64,000 nt of DNA, taken from assembly GCF_035083965.1 (NCBI RefSeq), contig NC_089723.1:35142193-35206192 (forward strand). Direction: 5' to 3'. The stretch comes from Branchiostoma lanceolatum (taxonomy: Eukaryota > Chordata > Leptocardii > Amphioxiformes > Branchiostomatidae). This document shows, one piece after another, positions 54,301 to 64,000 of this stretch. Positions within the stretch are counted from its first letter, which is position 1. Every line of letters begins with the position of its first letter. The notes beneath the pieces are model-generated. The model saw only the letters and a program-made list of their open reading frames with translations. It had not been told where the DNA came from and ran no database searches. The position numbers were made by a program, and so were the translations under genes.

Positions 54301-56879
54301 TGAAAAATTTTAGATGTTGTATGATACTTGTGACAGGCTTTATCTACCTACATAATGTGAAGGAAAAATATCAAGTTTGAAATTTTCACCTGTCACACCT
54401 ACTTTTAGCATGCATTAATTTGTACTATTCCATTAATTTGTACTATTCCATTAATTTGTACTATTCATAGTCTGAGAGACTGATGATTGCCTACCTATTC
54501 CCATACTAGATGGAAAGGTCTAAGTCTAACGATTTTGCATTTTCCTGGGCAGGATGAATGATGCTCCAGTAAAAGGTTACCAGAATGACGTGGGGTCTCG
54601 GACCGACTTTCGCATTTTTTACCCGGAGAGTTCAACTCTGAACCAGGCCGACCTTGACCCTGGTGCCTACTACGTTGTCGTCATGTACAAGAGTAACGAC
54701 TTGAATTGGCTGCAAGCTATCCTCACTAAGGTATGATAAATAACTGACTCAGATATCCTGTAGACATATGATGTCTATTCTGTAAGCGAAAATAGAGGTA
54801 ATGTCTTTTTGGTCAGTATGTTTGTTTGTCTTGGTGTGTGTCCATAGTTATTTGAATATTGTAGATTGACAGGATGTGAGGAGGAAAATGGTGTAACTGG
54901 AGACTGGCAAGGTGGGAAATTTGGCTTGACCCATCTCCAAACTGGCTTAGGACCCCCAGGATGGAGAGATTGGCTTGGCTCCACAGTCGCATAGGCAGGA
55001 AAATGCAGCAATTCACAACCATTATGATCATAATTATGATGAATGATTCAAAACAAGAAATTCACAAAATTCACAAAAAGTTTTGACTCTGTGTGCAGAG
55101 TTGTGTCACAGCCGTGTCTGCAGTTACTACCGGTAGTAGTATCTAAAAACACTCATTACGGCATAGATTGGCATGAAATGTGTAGGAAGATGACTGAGAC
55201 TTGGCAGAGAGTACAGTTCAGAGTTGGTAGAGTAAGCTTAAGTCGTTAATCAGACATGACAGACACTCAAGCACTCTTGAATTGCTTTAAATAAATCTCT
55301 GAGTCAACTTATGAAATAGATCTCAAGGGGCATTGAGAGGATCTCAAGATGCGTTGAAAAGATCTCAAGAGGCTTTGACAAAAATCTCAAGATTTTCGAA
55401 AGTTCTTCCTAAGATTGAAAAAAATACAATGCCAGAAGTTAAGTTTGAATGAAGAACTTTATGATGTTATTATCAGTCATTTACAAAGTGTATCATTACA
55501 TTTATAAGGATTGAAATAAAATGCATAGCATCTAACAATATTCCTTTGGGGAAACTACCATCATCTAGGTGAAACCTACCGGTCAGTTTTGGAAGTGGGT
55601 TGCACAGAAGCTGGACATCGATCCGGCACAGTTCCTGATTCTCAACCCTCGGGTCGTCGGTGTGGCAGGACGGGAGCATGTCAGACTACGGGTAGGCATT
55701 TTCTTCAGTTACACCCCTTTCCACTCAGGGCTGTCTCCAGGACCCGTCCCTCCATCCATCCCAGGACGGAAATTTTCTTGTACCAGGGACGACAAAATAT
55801 TTTGCCATATCTGTCCAAAACATCTGAACTTCATGCTGTGAAACTGATGAAAATGAATTTTCCTAAGCCTAAAATGATAAAAATTAAACAATATGGGCTG
55901 GGATTGGAAAAAACCCCAAAGCTGGAGACAGCCCTGTTTCCACTAGAGGCTGCAACCACAGAGTGCCCACTGAGCAACCAAATATTTAGCAGATCGCTCA
56001 ATGAGTTTCATAGATAAAGAACACTTTTTTTCACGTTTTGTGTGTTTTGTTGGCTTTTAAGTTATGCATCTTGCATCATATTTCATACATTTCATATATT
56101 TCTATAGTTTTATTCTATACCTCTACTTTGTGCTATGTTTACGAATTCTTGCCATACTTTGTACCATGTACAATTGTCGTGCAATAAATTTCTTCTTTCA
56201 ATTATATAATCAAGGGTCACACAAAGCCAATCTTAATTGCTGTACACATGATGGTCTTGACAGCATTGGAACGGCCGAATGCATCTAAAATGGCGAGTTA
56301 GATGCAAATGTACCTGTGATAAAAGGCATTCCATTAGGACAGCGCTCTCACCACGCGCTGTCTGTGGCCTCAAATCTAACAGAGCACTCAACGAATTTCA
56401 TAGATAAGAAAAATGAATCTTTTTACGTTTTGTGTGTTTTGTTTTCTTTTCAGCCATGCTTTTAATGTATATTTTGTATGATATTCCAATCATGAAATCA
56501 AGGACTAGACAAATCCGATTTAGGTCACAGTGAGAGCGCAGCGCGATCGCCGTCTAGTGGAATGGGGGCCTCGCATATACAATTGTCCCACCGTAAAGTC
56601 TAATCCTCTTTCCTTTCACAGGGCAGGTGGCCCACCATGGGTCTTATAGCCACCACATTCGCCCTTCACTACTGTGACGTAGTGGACCTAGCCGGGTTTG
56701 GGTACGGTTCCTCCATCTTCAATCACTACTACGAGCGCGACAAAACTGGAGGTCAACCTGTTGTGGGGACGCAACATAATGCAGCAGCAGAAAAGGACTA
56801 TCTTATACGGCTGCTAAATGAGGGAATTATAAGTCACGATTTAACTGGAGTTTATAAAGATAATCATAATGCCACATAG
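51379..56879 (+). CDS. Beta-galactoside alpha-2,3-sialyltransferase (GT29, ST3Gal group), copy 2, 388 aa
   Basis: Nine coding exons with the same phases as copy 1: 51379-51583, 51937-52003, 52397-52468, 52822-52925, 53363-53423, 53906-54004, 54553-54730, 55569-55691 and 56622-56879. Same architecture: N-terminal anchor (LKLLLLVVGLGIFWLFC), motif L starting CRRCLVLGSSGALL with AYDVVIRMNDAP, motif S PTMGLIATTFALHYC, HYYE, and motif VS HNAAAE. All catalytic signatures are intact, so both copies look functional. It differs in the stem, at several motif-L positions (V to A, G to E) and by a four-residue insert after TGG (QPVVGT region). The 5'UTR part of this exon contains a five-codon upstream ORF (51341-51358). 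The substrate (N-glycan, O-glycan or lipid) cannot be told from sequence. Confidence 0.93.
51594..51793 (+). mobile_element. MITE-D, copy 2 (intron 1 of copy 2)
   Basis: Left end CCGCCGGGTTACATAAGACC; interior 'GGTTGGAGATCTGTTTGGAT'; right end 'GGTGGTGGAATTATGTACCT'. Close to the donor of coding exon 1. Confidence 0.7.
52033..52235 (+). mobile_element. MITE-D, copy 3 (intron 2 of copy 2)
   Basis: TTAACATCAATTCACCAGGT at the left, 'TTGGGTTGGAGATCTGTCTG' inside, 'CCCTGGCAGATTTATGTTAA' at the right. Confidence 0.75.
53050..53155. mobile_element. Decayed TA-type transposon end
   Basis: 'GTGGTCACTTGTACAGGTTTGGC' and repeated 'GTGGTC' motifs resemble the ends of the 6486-7835 element. In intron 4 of copy 2. 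Confidence 0.4.
53685..53855 (+). mobile_element. MITE-D, copy 4 (intron 5 of copy 2)
   Basis: TTAACATTAATCCACTGGGT at the left; 'GGGAGATCTGTTTGGAAGTA' inside; 'ACCCTGGTGGAATTATTTAA' at the right. Slightly internally deleted. Confidence 0.75.
54416..54470. repeat. 19-bp triplicate
   Basis: ATTAATTTGTACTATTCC repeated three times in intron 6 of copy 2. Confidence 0.9.
54775..55560 (+). other. Intron 7 of copy 2
   Basis: Contains four 'ATCTCAAG' phrases spaced about 25 bp at 55320-55395. No gene. Confidence 0.5.
55935..56285. mobile_element. MITE-B-like element (intron 8 of copy 2), decayed
   Basis: 'CTCAATGAGTTTCATAGATAAAG' and 'TTTCACGTTTTGTGTGTTTT' match the interior of 56330-56575. The right end is 'GGGTCACACAAAGCC'. 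TIRs are eroded. Confidence 0.55.
56330..56575. mobile_element. MITE-B-like element (intron 8 of copy 2)
   Basis: The left CCATTAGGACAGCGCTCTCA and right 'CACAGTGAGAGCGCAGCGCG' then TAGTGGAATGGGGG are imperfect inverted ends. The centre shares 'CTCAACGAATTTCATAGATA' with MITE-B at 12656-12905. Confidence 0.6.
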
Positions 56880-57258
56880 GCAAAACGACTTTGTACGTTG
56901 TATTTGATATTTTTGATGTCTTTCAATTCAGATGTATTAGAATGAAAAAGTTTAATTTTTTTATCAAAGTTACTCATTGTAGAAGACAGCACAGATTTTA
57001 CAGAATTTAAGAATATGTGGATTATATGAAAATATGAAGAAGTGATTTTATGCAAAATGACCTGGGAAAATGAGGTTGACATGCTGTCTTCATTGGTGCT
57101 ATACTAATATTCTTTCTATACATGTATCTCGACCAAGGCTGAGGCCAAACCATTAACTGTATGACCATTTACATCTGACGGTAAAGCATTGGAAATAGAT
57201 AGTCTTTAACGTTAAATTTCAAGCTCATTCTATATTTCAACTGATAGAGAAAGAGATA

Positions 57259-57264
57259 AATAAA
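57259..57264 (+). terminator. Poly(A) signal of sialyltransferase copy 2
   Basis: AATAAA about 380 bases after the stop codon, in a 3'UTR that aligns with copy 1. Copy 1 has no AATAAA at the aligned place. Confidence 0.55.
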
Positions 57265-57714
57265 AACACTATTTTTCACATGGTCCTGAATGTGTATGTT
57301 TTGGATTCCCTCAAGTTTACATAATATAAATATTGTGTAGAATCTGCCTTAGAACCTTTAACCCTGTAAACCCTGCATCAATTCAGCACTAGAAAGGCTG
57401 ACATTGTATGGGTAATTTCTGACCAATAAAACCATTAATTCAATATAATTTAGTAAAGAAAATAGCACTCTTTGTTGTAAAATAACACACTTGGCTGCAA
57501 TTTAACATTTGTGTAGAATGTTTTTCAGGTCCGGAAAATTTCCCCGGAAATGCACAGGTGTATCATTCAATATTTGTTCAGTTAAATGCCATAAAACCTG
57601 CTGCACTATCAACTTCAGATGCCAGGGGGAGTAACGTGAACAGTTTTAGAAGGCAACCCGCGGCCGTGTAGCTCAGCCAGCATAGTTTCCAGTTGCATGT
57701 AACGTTACAGGTAA
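57265..57714. other. 3' flank of copy 2
   Basis: Similarity to the copy 1 flank ends near 57390 ('ATTCAGCACT'), which marks the end of the duplicated block. Nothing else is recognised. Confidence 0.5.
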
Positions 57715-57880
57715 ACTGTTTGGTTTGGTTTGGTTTGGTTTATTTGCACATATTAAAATCAATTTTACATAATAGAACAAACAAAAACATGTGCTGGGGG
57801 AAGAAAAAAAGCCATAGTGGCTTATACAAGGTCTTCCCCCATCTAAATTAACAAAAATAACATAAATCTAACAATTCATG
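57715..57880 (-). repeat. LINE 3' end with (CCAAA)n tail
   Basis: On the minus strand: 'CTTTTTTTCTTCCCCCAGCA', 'ATATGTGCAAATAAACCAAA' and then CCAAA repeats. Typical 3' end of a non-LTR element; no coding part is preserved. Confidence 0.65.
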
Positions 57881-58069
57881 ATATAATTATAGTAGTAAAT
57901 AATAACAATAACATATCAGACAATAATAATACTAACAAAATACTAACCGAATAGTAATTGGTTGTGTATAAAAAAATTATATGTCAAATCATAGCATAAT
58001 TCGATAACGAAATGATAGAGATTACAGAGTCCATCGCAGTTAGCAAAATAACTAATAATAATAAAACTG

Positions 58070-58322
58070 TGCATAGCAGAATATCCTCCCGACTATCAGG
58101 TTGGAGGTTATAAATCGTGAGCAGTCTGATCAGTTCTAATTTTGACTCCCAAACACACCACTCCAACCACCAGCTAACCCATTCCCGACCTCCCGTCCAC
58201 AGCCGTATGGCGCAGCCGAACACCATCCAATGCAACCACAGCCGACCTAGCTCCCGAACCACTCCCCACCATGGTTGGGGGAAGGCCAAGTTCGGCTATG
58301 TGAAACCGGGGCTTTACACAAG
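58070..58322. mobile_element. TIR element ending in GGGGCTTTACA, diverged copy
   Basis: The right end 'CCCCACCATGGTTGGGGGAA', 'GTTCGGCTATGTGAAACC' and GGGGCTTTAC matches the right end of 20972-21295. The interior is diverged (CCCAAACACACCACTCCAAC). Confidence 0.6.
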
Positions 58323-58540
58323 TTCTGACCAATCACGATTCAAAATAAGCAATCCCATAAAATAGCTAACCTGATACCATTTGTAATCATCCTCCTGTTC
58401 CGGGAACTTTGATGGAGACATGATTAACTGACGCTGTAAGATAAAAGTCGTTACAAATCCTTTCATGCGTCCAGAACTGATTATACAAAATGGCATCCAA
58501 TCCTTTGAAAACCCGCCATAAGTAAAGAATCTGATTTAAA

Positions 58541-58801
58541 ATGCCACCGGGAAGAAAGGGGATGGAGTGCAAAGTTGGGCCTAATTTGCGGCGCTCTTTT
58601 TTATATCGGAATCGAAAGAAACTCCTGATAGTACATCTGAAGAACATAATGTCGCCGGGCAGAAAGAGAGAAGCGTGCAAATTTGGACTTAATTTGCGGC
58701 AGTCTTTTTTAAATCGGAATCAAAAGAAATTCCTGCTAGTAATCCGTGACTCAAATGGCTTCCGGGTAAATGAAATTTGTAACCATGGGCTTTTGGGATG
58801 A
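58541..58801 (+). other. Small ORF made of two 36-codon repeats, 86 aa
   Basis: Two adjacent 108-bp units give MPPGRKGMECKVGPNLRRSF and MSPGRKREACKFGLNLRQSF. Both continue LYRNRKKLL / LNRNQKKFL. The frame stays open across both, then 14 more codons. Basic, no signal peptide, no known family. It may be a tandem duplication of non-coding DNA. Confidence 0.3.
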
Positions 58802-58865
58802 TTAAGTGACCCACTTACGAGGAAAATTCAGTTTTGATCATCCAGAATTTAAAAACCAACTATCA

Positions 58866-59045
58866 CATATATATTAATCTCCAAGCAGATCCACGCCGGG
58901 CGCGAAAATCGTAGCATGCTAGCCAGAGAAGGTCCAGTCAGCCAGAGAGGGCTGATGAACCCTCTCTGGCTGACTGGACCTTCTCTGGCTAGCATACTAC
59001 GATTTTCGCGCCCGACGTGGATCTGCTTGGAGATTAATATATATA
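58866..59045. mobile_element. Near-perfect 85-bp-arm hairpin (foldback element)
   Basis: The left arm runs from TATATATTAATCTCCAAGCA to CAGCCAGAGAGGG; the right arm is the reverse complement, with very few mismatches (for example AGCATGC against AGCATAC). The loop is about 9 bp (CTGATGAAC). One outer arm end, ATCTGCTTGGAGATTAATGT, recurs alone at 59990-60012. Confidence 0.9.
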
Positions 59046-59460
59046 TCTTCTGGGCACGCTTTAGTTTATCGAAATACATTGCGTACCATCTGTTCGTACC
59101 TAACACCACATCGGGGATTATTTAAAGATGTTGTAAATATTGTGGAACGTTAACTTGCATGAGATTTTGTCACGTCACGTTTTACAATATGTGAGCAGAA
59201 TATCATTTGTAAAGGAGTTGACGTTTTCGATCATGCATTCTCGTCCCTGTGCCGGACCCATTTATGTTTAATATGCATGTGTCTGAAAGCGTACTCGAAC
59301 TAACTTCGCATACATGCAAAAAGTTGGAGGTCTGTTTTTACGTCCGATATTAAACATTATTCATAGTTCTCGAGGTTTTTAATAGTTGTATGGAAAGTGT
59401 TGGACATAATACACCAAACATCATAAAAAACGGACAATGCTATGTATATGTACACCGAGC
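59046..59460. other. No recognised feature
   Basis: AT-rich spacer without repeats or coding support. Confidence 0.5.
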
Positions 59461-59461
59461 T

Positions 59462-59910
59462 AGCCTCCACCAGGCCTTCACATGGGGGTAAGGGATCGTC
59501 ACATTCGGCGAAAAAAGGGAAGAATTAGCCAGGGGAGTCAGTCCACGGGAAGGTTAATATTTCCCCCTCTACGCCTGCGAATGAAACCCTATACCGATGA
59601 CCAAAACGAACAGACACGGACCATGAACCAGCTCTCGCCCTACTATATGTTGTATGTTGCACCAATTGTGTATGTTGTACCATAAAAATGTAATGATATA
59701 TGTTGATAGAGTTTTTAGGACTCAAATGACTGTGTATCTCTGTTATATTGTATCTGACCCTTACCTCTTCCCTCCTGACTTTGCAATGAAAAGCGGCCTG
59801 CGTGCCGATTGGAGCTTCTCACAGAGTAAAAAAAAAAGGTTCAAACAAACAAACAAACAAACAAACAAACAAACCTGGCCAATATTCTCCCTACAGCCGA
59901 CCTAGTTAGT
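59462..59910. repeat. Dispersed repeat split by a retroelement-like insert
   Basis: 59465-59590 (CCACCAGGCCTTCACATGGG, AGTCAGTCCACGGGAAGG) and 59875-59910 (CCAATATTCTCCCTACAGCC) together match the continuous copy at 63235-63390. The insert between ends with a poly(A) run and (CAAA)n at 59829-59872, as a retroposed sequence would. Confidence 0.65.
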
Positions 59911-60284
59911 CTTGCAGAGACTATGCACTGGCCACGTGCACGGATATCATAGACTTGTGTGGCCGGTAGTTACGATTTTACCAGGGGAAGATCTGCTTGG
60001 AGATTAATGTGTATGGGGACTGAATGTCGTCCTACGTCAGAAGCACGGAGCGCTAATGATGATGACGTCATAGATACCATCGTGTCAATACTAATTGAGA
60101 ACCATTTATATATATTCACCATGTAACGGGCACAGCTTCTAAAGAAACGGACGTCACCGGAATTTTTCCACGGTTCATTTCATTGAGAGCCAGTGACTTC
60201 AACCCTTCCCGACGTTTGCTAAAGGGTGTGTCGGTATCGGTAACTGACAACACAACCATAACAGCGTGGGCCGTGTATCCTTCA

Positions 60285-60495
60285 TTAACAGTAATCCACC
60301 GGGTTACATAAATCCGCCACTTTGAAAAACAGTGTGTTTGAGAGATATCTAGTACAGCATCCTCTTGGTATGCACAGTTTAGATATATTATACACGAGTG
60401 ATTTATACTGGGGGACGTTGGGTTGGAGATCTGTTTGGACGTATCTTCGAATTTTCAGTGTGGCAGAATTATGTACCTTGGTGGAATTGTGTTAG
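60285..60495 (+). mobile_element. MITE-D, copy 5 (best TIRs)
   Basis: TTAACAGTAATCCACCGGGT at the left and the inverse of 'TAACACAATTCCACCAAGGT' at the right. TIRs of about 40 bp continue through 'ACATAAATCCGCCACTTTGA'. Non-coding. Confidence 0.8.
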
Positions 60496-62355
60496 TATAT
60501 ATTATACATCAAAACAAGGTTCAAACGTAATTCAAAATGATTCATACAACTACCATAAATGTCGCGAACGCCCACGGCAAAGCTGTTCATTCATGACGCT
60601 CATCGGCGTCAAGAAAGGGGGTTAACCGGGTATACTGCGCTTTAAAAGTCAGCCCCGATGCTTTCGAAGTCCTATAGTTTATCCATCTTCATTTCTATCT
60701 ATTTCTGTATTCCTTAGTCGGCTTTGACTCGATCAGATAAGACAGTGCCTTACAGTCAGGCCGTGTAAAGACAAATTACATGTACAGAGAGTTATGAACA
60801 AATAAGGAAACCAACACTCGATCAACGAAAATAGATATTAAAACAAGAGTCATAGGACCCAAAATCTCCATGAAACTTTGTTTTTTTATTAAACCAGTTC
60901 CCCCATTCTATATCGCTCAATGGTATGACCCACACTGGCCGGGCAAGGGGAGAAGTGGCTATAAATAGCTACTGACCTAGATAAGAGACCAACAGATGGT
61001 GCGACCTCAAAGCCCACAATAGAGTAGATATTCCTCATTACTTATGCAAATTCAGTATGAATTTGCATAATTAGCACTTCAGTTTGTACATCTCTGTCCA
61101 ACCTACCTCCATGAAAAAGCCTTTTTTCATGGAGATAATTATACCGTTGTACTTTTGTTTGTCCTTCTGATATATAATGGTGTTGAAGCGGTTGTTAAAT
61201 ATATTTTCATATTGATAAAGTAACATAGTAAAGTCATTTTTACTGTCTTTGATTGGACTTTTTAGTGATGAGTATGCATCGTGCTAACGTTAAGACAAAT
61301 ATCATGATCCTTCCGAAAATAATATCATGATGTTTTCAACTATGTGAAATTGGTACAAATCTCAGGTGTTAAAGTCAGTAGACACTGTTACTAGCTATAT
61401 GAATCAGCTTTCTACAATAGCTTACGTGCATTACGTATAAATGCAAGAATTGACCCTGTAACCAAGTATTTATCGGTTTCCATGGGGATATTTACTCGGT
61501 AATTGAATGGCTAAATTTCTTAGTCTGTGCTAAATGTTTTATACCTGATTGATCCGATGTAATGTAAAATAAATCCGTGTTTTAGATTCGTTAGGATTCA
61601 AATGAAAGTTGAAATGGATTTGGCATACATGCTGATAAACATAGGGAGCATGTTATCTGATATACGTATCCGGACATCATACGGAGTTTTTTTAGTGCCC
61701 TTGAGCTTTTAATTGATCGGCATTTTCACATATCTATCCTCCTAGATTTAGCATATCATATGCTCAGCAGCGTTATATATAGTCCCACATAGTCCACTCA
61801 GCTTCTCTTGGAATGGGTTTTGAATCGGGCAGGATCTTCTTTATGACGCCCTTAATATCTACATAATCTCGGGTCTTCTCAGAAATGGGAAGACCTATAT
61901 AATGGGTTTACTGCGATGGGCATGGGTGCTATTTTTATGACGGGCACGCAGCTTACGGTATCAACAGGTACTTTTCATCTTAGATCTAGATCCAGAGCAG
62001 GAAAGACCTACCCCCGCCGTGACGGTGGTGTGTGGGCACAAAATACGTCTTTTCATCGAGCCTAAGTTCTCTTCTGGATATAAGGCAACAGCGAGTAAGT
62101 TCTATGAATGACATCCGCGAGCGCATTGATTTTAGCCTATTTTCGGGGGGAAAAAAACATAAGAAATCTCGTTTGACATGACAAGAAAATACCGAAAATG
62201 GAAAGATTGGTCGTGTGATATAGCCTTTAGTAGAAGTCATGTCACTAGCGTACAGTAGTTTGAGGTAGGTAGCCCCATCGCGGCATCGCCTTGAGATCTA
62301 TGGCATGGGATTGGAAGATGGAGCCCAACCCTCTCCTTCCACCACCTTTTACAGC
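60496..62355. other. Spacer with one repeat fragment
   Basis: 61040-61150 contains 'TATGAATTTGCATAATTAGC' and inverted 'CCTCCATGAAAAAGCC..TTTTTTCATGGAG', the ATTACCTCCAT family in reverse. The rest has no supported feature. Confidence 0.5.
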
Positions 62356-62359
62356 CTCG

Positions 62360-62485
62360 ACCTAAATCAGGTACCCATTTTTACACTTAGGCGGAGTGAG
62401 AAAAGTCGTGTTTAGTACCTTTCCCGGGGACGCAACATCTTGCCAGGAATGCCGGCCAGAGGGATCGAACCCGTGATCTTTCGAT
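62360..62485 (-). repeat. tRNA-derived SINE (family A), minus strand
   Basis: Minus-strand B box CGGGTTCGATCCC and body 'CTAAACACGACTTTTCTCACT', the same order as the copy at 11-175. Confidence 0.6.
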
Positions 62486-62944
62486 CTCTTGCTGTGGTCT
62501 AAGTTATGTCCATCAGCTACTGTACAACTTTACTTTCCCCATGTGTCACCAACATCACGATCCACTGCCACAACAAAAGGTCATTAATAAATTGATAACG
62601 ATGATGAAAGAATAACATGATAACGATGATGAAAGAATAAACCAACAAGAAGCTCAGCTTGATATTTCAAACGATTAAACTAACGTAAAAGAAAAGCTCA
62701 CAGAACACCTAAAGGGCATTTACTCTTTCGATCGAGAAGTGTTTTTCAATGCCAGAAGTATGTTTGTGACAATATTGAGCAATCTCGAAACTCCTACGTA
62801 GATTCTTAACACGTGAGAAAGCTGCCGCTTCAAAAGACCCAGATGAAAAAACAAGTAATGATTGCTCGTTAGGGAGATTTCCGTCAACACACCACCTGTG
62901 GCTGACAGCTAGCTCCGAGTATGTCGTCATTTCCTGTAAAGAGG

Positions 62945-62951
62945 TATAAAT
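62945..62951 (+). promoter_or_regulatory. TATA box of the secreted-protein gene
   Basis: GAGG-TATAAAT-TGAAG. Transcription would start near 62975, leaving a leader of about 100 bases before the ATG at 63074. No upstream ATG lies in that leader. Confidence 0.6.
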
Positions 62952-63073
62952 TGAAGAGACGGTGTACCTGCCCTTCACAACACTCACGCTAGTGCAGGAC
63001 GACGGGGATCACTTGGACGTCTGCGGGCAAGAGAAGACAGTCGAGAGTCGTCTCCGCGAAGGGATACTTAATC

Positions 63074-64000
63074 ATGGCCGTGCCGCCCTGTCTCCGATTT
63101 GCGCTAGTTGGTGCCCTTATCTGCTCGACACAGGTGTCTTCTCAAATCCCTACAGCAGCGGTAAGTGTTAACTTCTTCATTTCTCATTACCGACGTCGTG
63201 TGTTCGTTTTCATTCCTCGTTCTTTTACGATAACCCCCACCAGGCCTTCCCCCTGGGGTATGGATCGGCAAAAAAGGGGAATAATTTTCCAGTAGTCAGT
63301 CCACGGTAAAGTTGCGCCTGCGAATGCAACCCACCGGTGGCCAAACTTCCCTGGCAGATATTCTCTCCATAGCCGGCGTAATTAGTCTACGTTTACGGCG
63401 CGGTCACATTCGTCTTTGGTCGTCATACGATCTCGATGTCGTTGAATTTTCAAGTAGATTTTGACCGCAGAACCAACCGCAATCAAAGAGGATCTAAAAC
63501 ATTTTTACTGTAACAAGACAGCTGAAATTTGCAGGGCACATCCACGACTATCTCAAGAATGTTTTCAGCGATCGTACGCAGATCGCACGCCGTTTGTGAC
63601 CGGGCGCCTAGAGATTTTTGTCCACCCCGACAAGCAAATTTCAGTCCCGGGACGGAGGGACGGTACAGCCCTGAGTCATACCGTCGGGAGCTCCGAGGCA
63701 TCACTACAGTGCTGGGAGTGATTGAGAACACCGAGAGGTACCCTTTCGGTATCCGTATTTGTGTCTTCGGGGCCTGGTCGGGACTACACCCCCTACGGGC
63801 ACCGGGCGCAAATGTGACCGTAGCATTAGCCGCCGCTACGCCGGCCCGTCGAGAAGGGTTACCAAGCTAGCTAGGACATTGACGCTACATTGTGTTATTT
63901 TCCTTTCTATAGGGCCCGGTCTGCAACAACGATCTTCAGTGCATGCGAAGGATGGACGGGTACGGGGCGTGCTGCGTCTTCTCGTCGCTCCTGTCCAGAG
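63074..64000 (+). CDS. Secreted cysteine-rich protein, prokineticin/DKK/colipase-like (5' part)
   Basis: Exon 1 (63074-63160) encodes MAVPPCLRFALVGALICSTQ and on to IPTAA: a signal peptide with likely cleavage after VSS. A clean donor (GCG|GTAAGT) and acceptor (TTTCTATAG) join in phase 0 to exon 2 (63913-64000, cut by the window). Exon 2 reads GPVCNNDLQCMRRMDGYGACC and then VFSSLLSR. The spacing C-x5-C followed by G-x-CC resembles the start of prokineticins and of the DKK/colipase fold (family knowledge). The split between a signal exon and a cysteine-rich exon also fits. With only the first four mature cysteines visible, the subfamily is uncertain. The gene continues past 64000. Confidence 0.65.
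63235..63390. repeat. Dispersed repeat in intron 1 of the secreted-protein gene
   Basis: 'CCCCACCAGGCCTTCCCCCT' to 'ATATTCTCTCCATAGCCGGC'; an uninterrupted relative of 59462-59910. Farther on, 63774-63828 matches 5890-5945. Confidence 0.65.

Overview
This window looks like nuclear DNA from an invertebrate deuterostome, most probably an amphioxus (Branchiostoma). The reasons are intron-rich animal genes (FKBP12, BTB-Kelch and ST3Gal-type sialyltransferase families), many tRNA-derived SINEs and terminal-inverted-repeat elements, and scattered LINE 3' ends. The species call is inference; I could not run a search. No bacterial, viral or CRISPR structure is visible.

Layout. Positions 1-26,000 are mainly repeats: SINEs, MITE-like elements, a (TC)n tract, a 1.3 kb TA-flanked transposon, an approximately 205-bp array in which every unit carries a TATA-like motif and a signal-peptide start, an approximately 360-bp repeat array, and a 182-bp satellite. 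The only coding candidate there is a 46-residue secreted-peptide ORF on the minus strand (7957-8097). An intronless-CDS BTB-BACK-Kelch gene lies at 26319-28067 (minus). A complete six-exon FKBP12 gene lies at 32209-40357 (minus); its last intron has the hallmarks of an AT-AC U12-type intron. Two head-to-tail copies of a nine-coding-exon GT29 sialyltransferase gene (ST3Gal group) lie at about 41.5-49.7 kb and 50.2-57.4 kb (plus). From 57.5 to 62.9 kb there are more repeats, then a TATA promoter and the first two exons of a secreted cysteine-rich gene resembling the prokineticin/DKK/colipase fold, cut by the window end.

The genes do not form an obvious pathway. FKBP12 is a cytosolic peptidyl-prolyl isomerase, the Kelch protein a likely CUL3 substrate adaptor, the sialyltransferases Golgi enzymes, and the last gene a secreted ligand-like protein. 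The most unusual structures are: (1) a 40-bp minisatellite of about 39 units grown out of the exon 8/intron 8 junction of sialyltransferase copy 1, so that it repeats the 5' splice donor; (2) the signal-peptide/TATA array; (3) the AT-AC intron of FKBP12; and (4) the uneven divergence of the two sialyltransferase copies, which suggests gene conversion.
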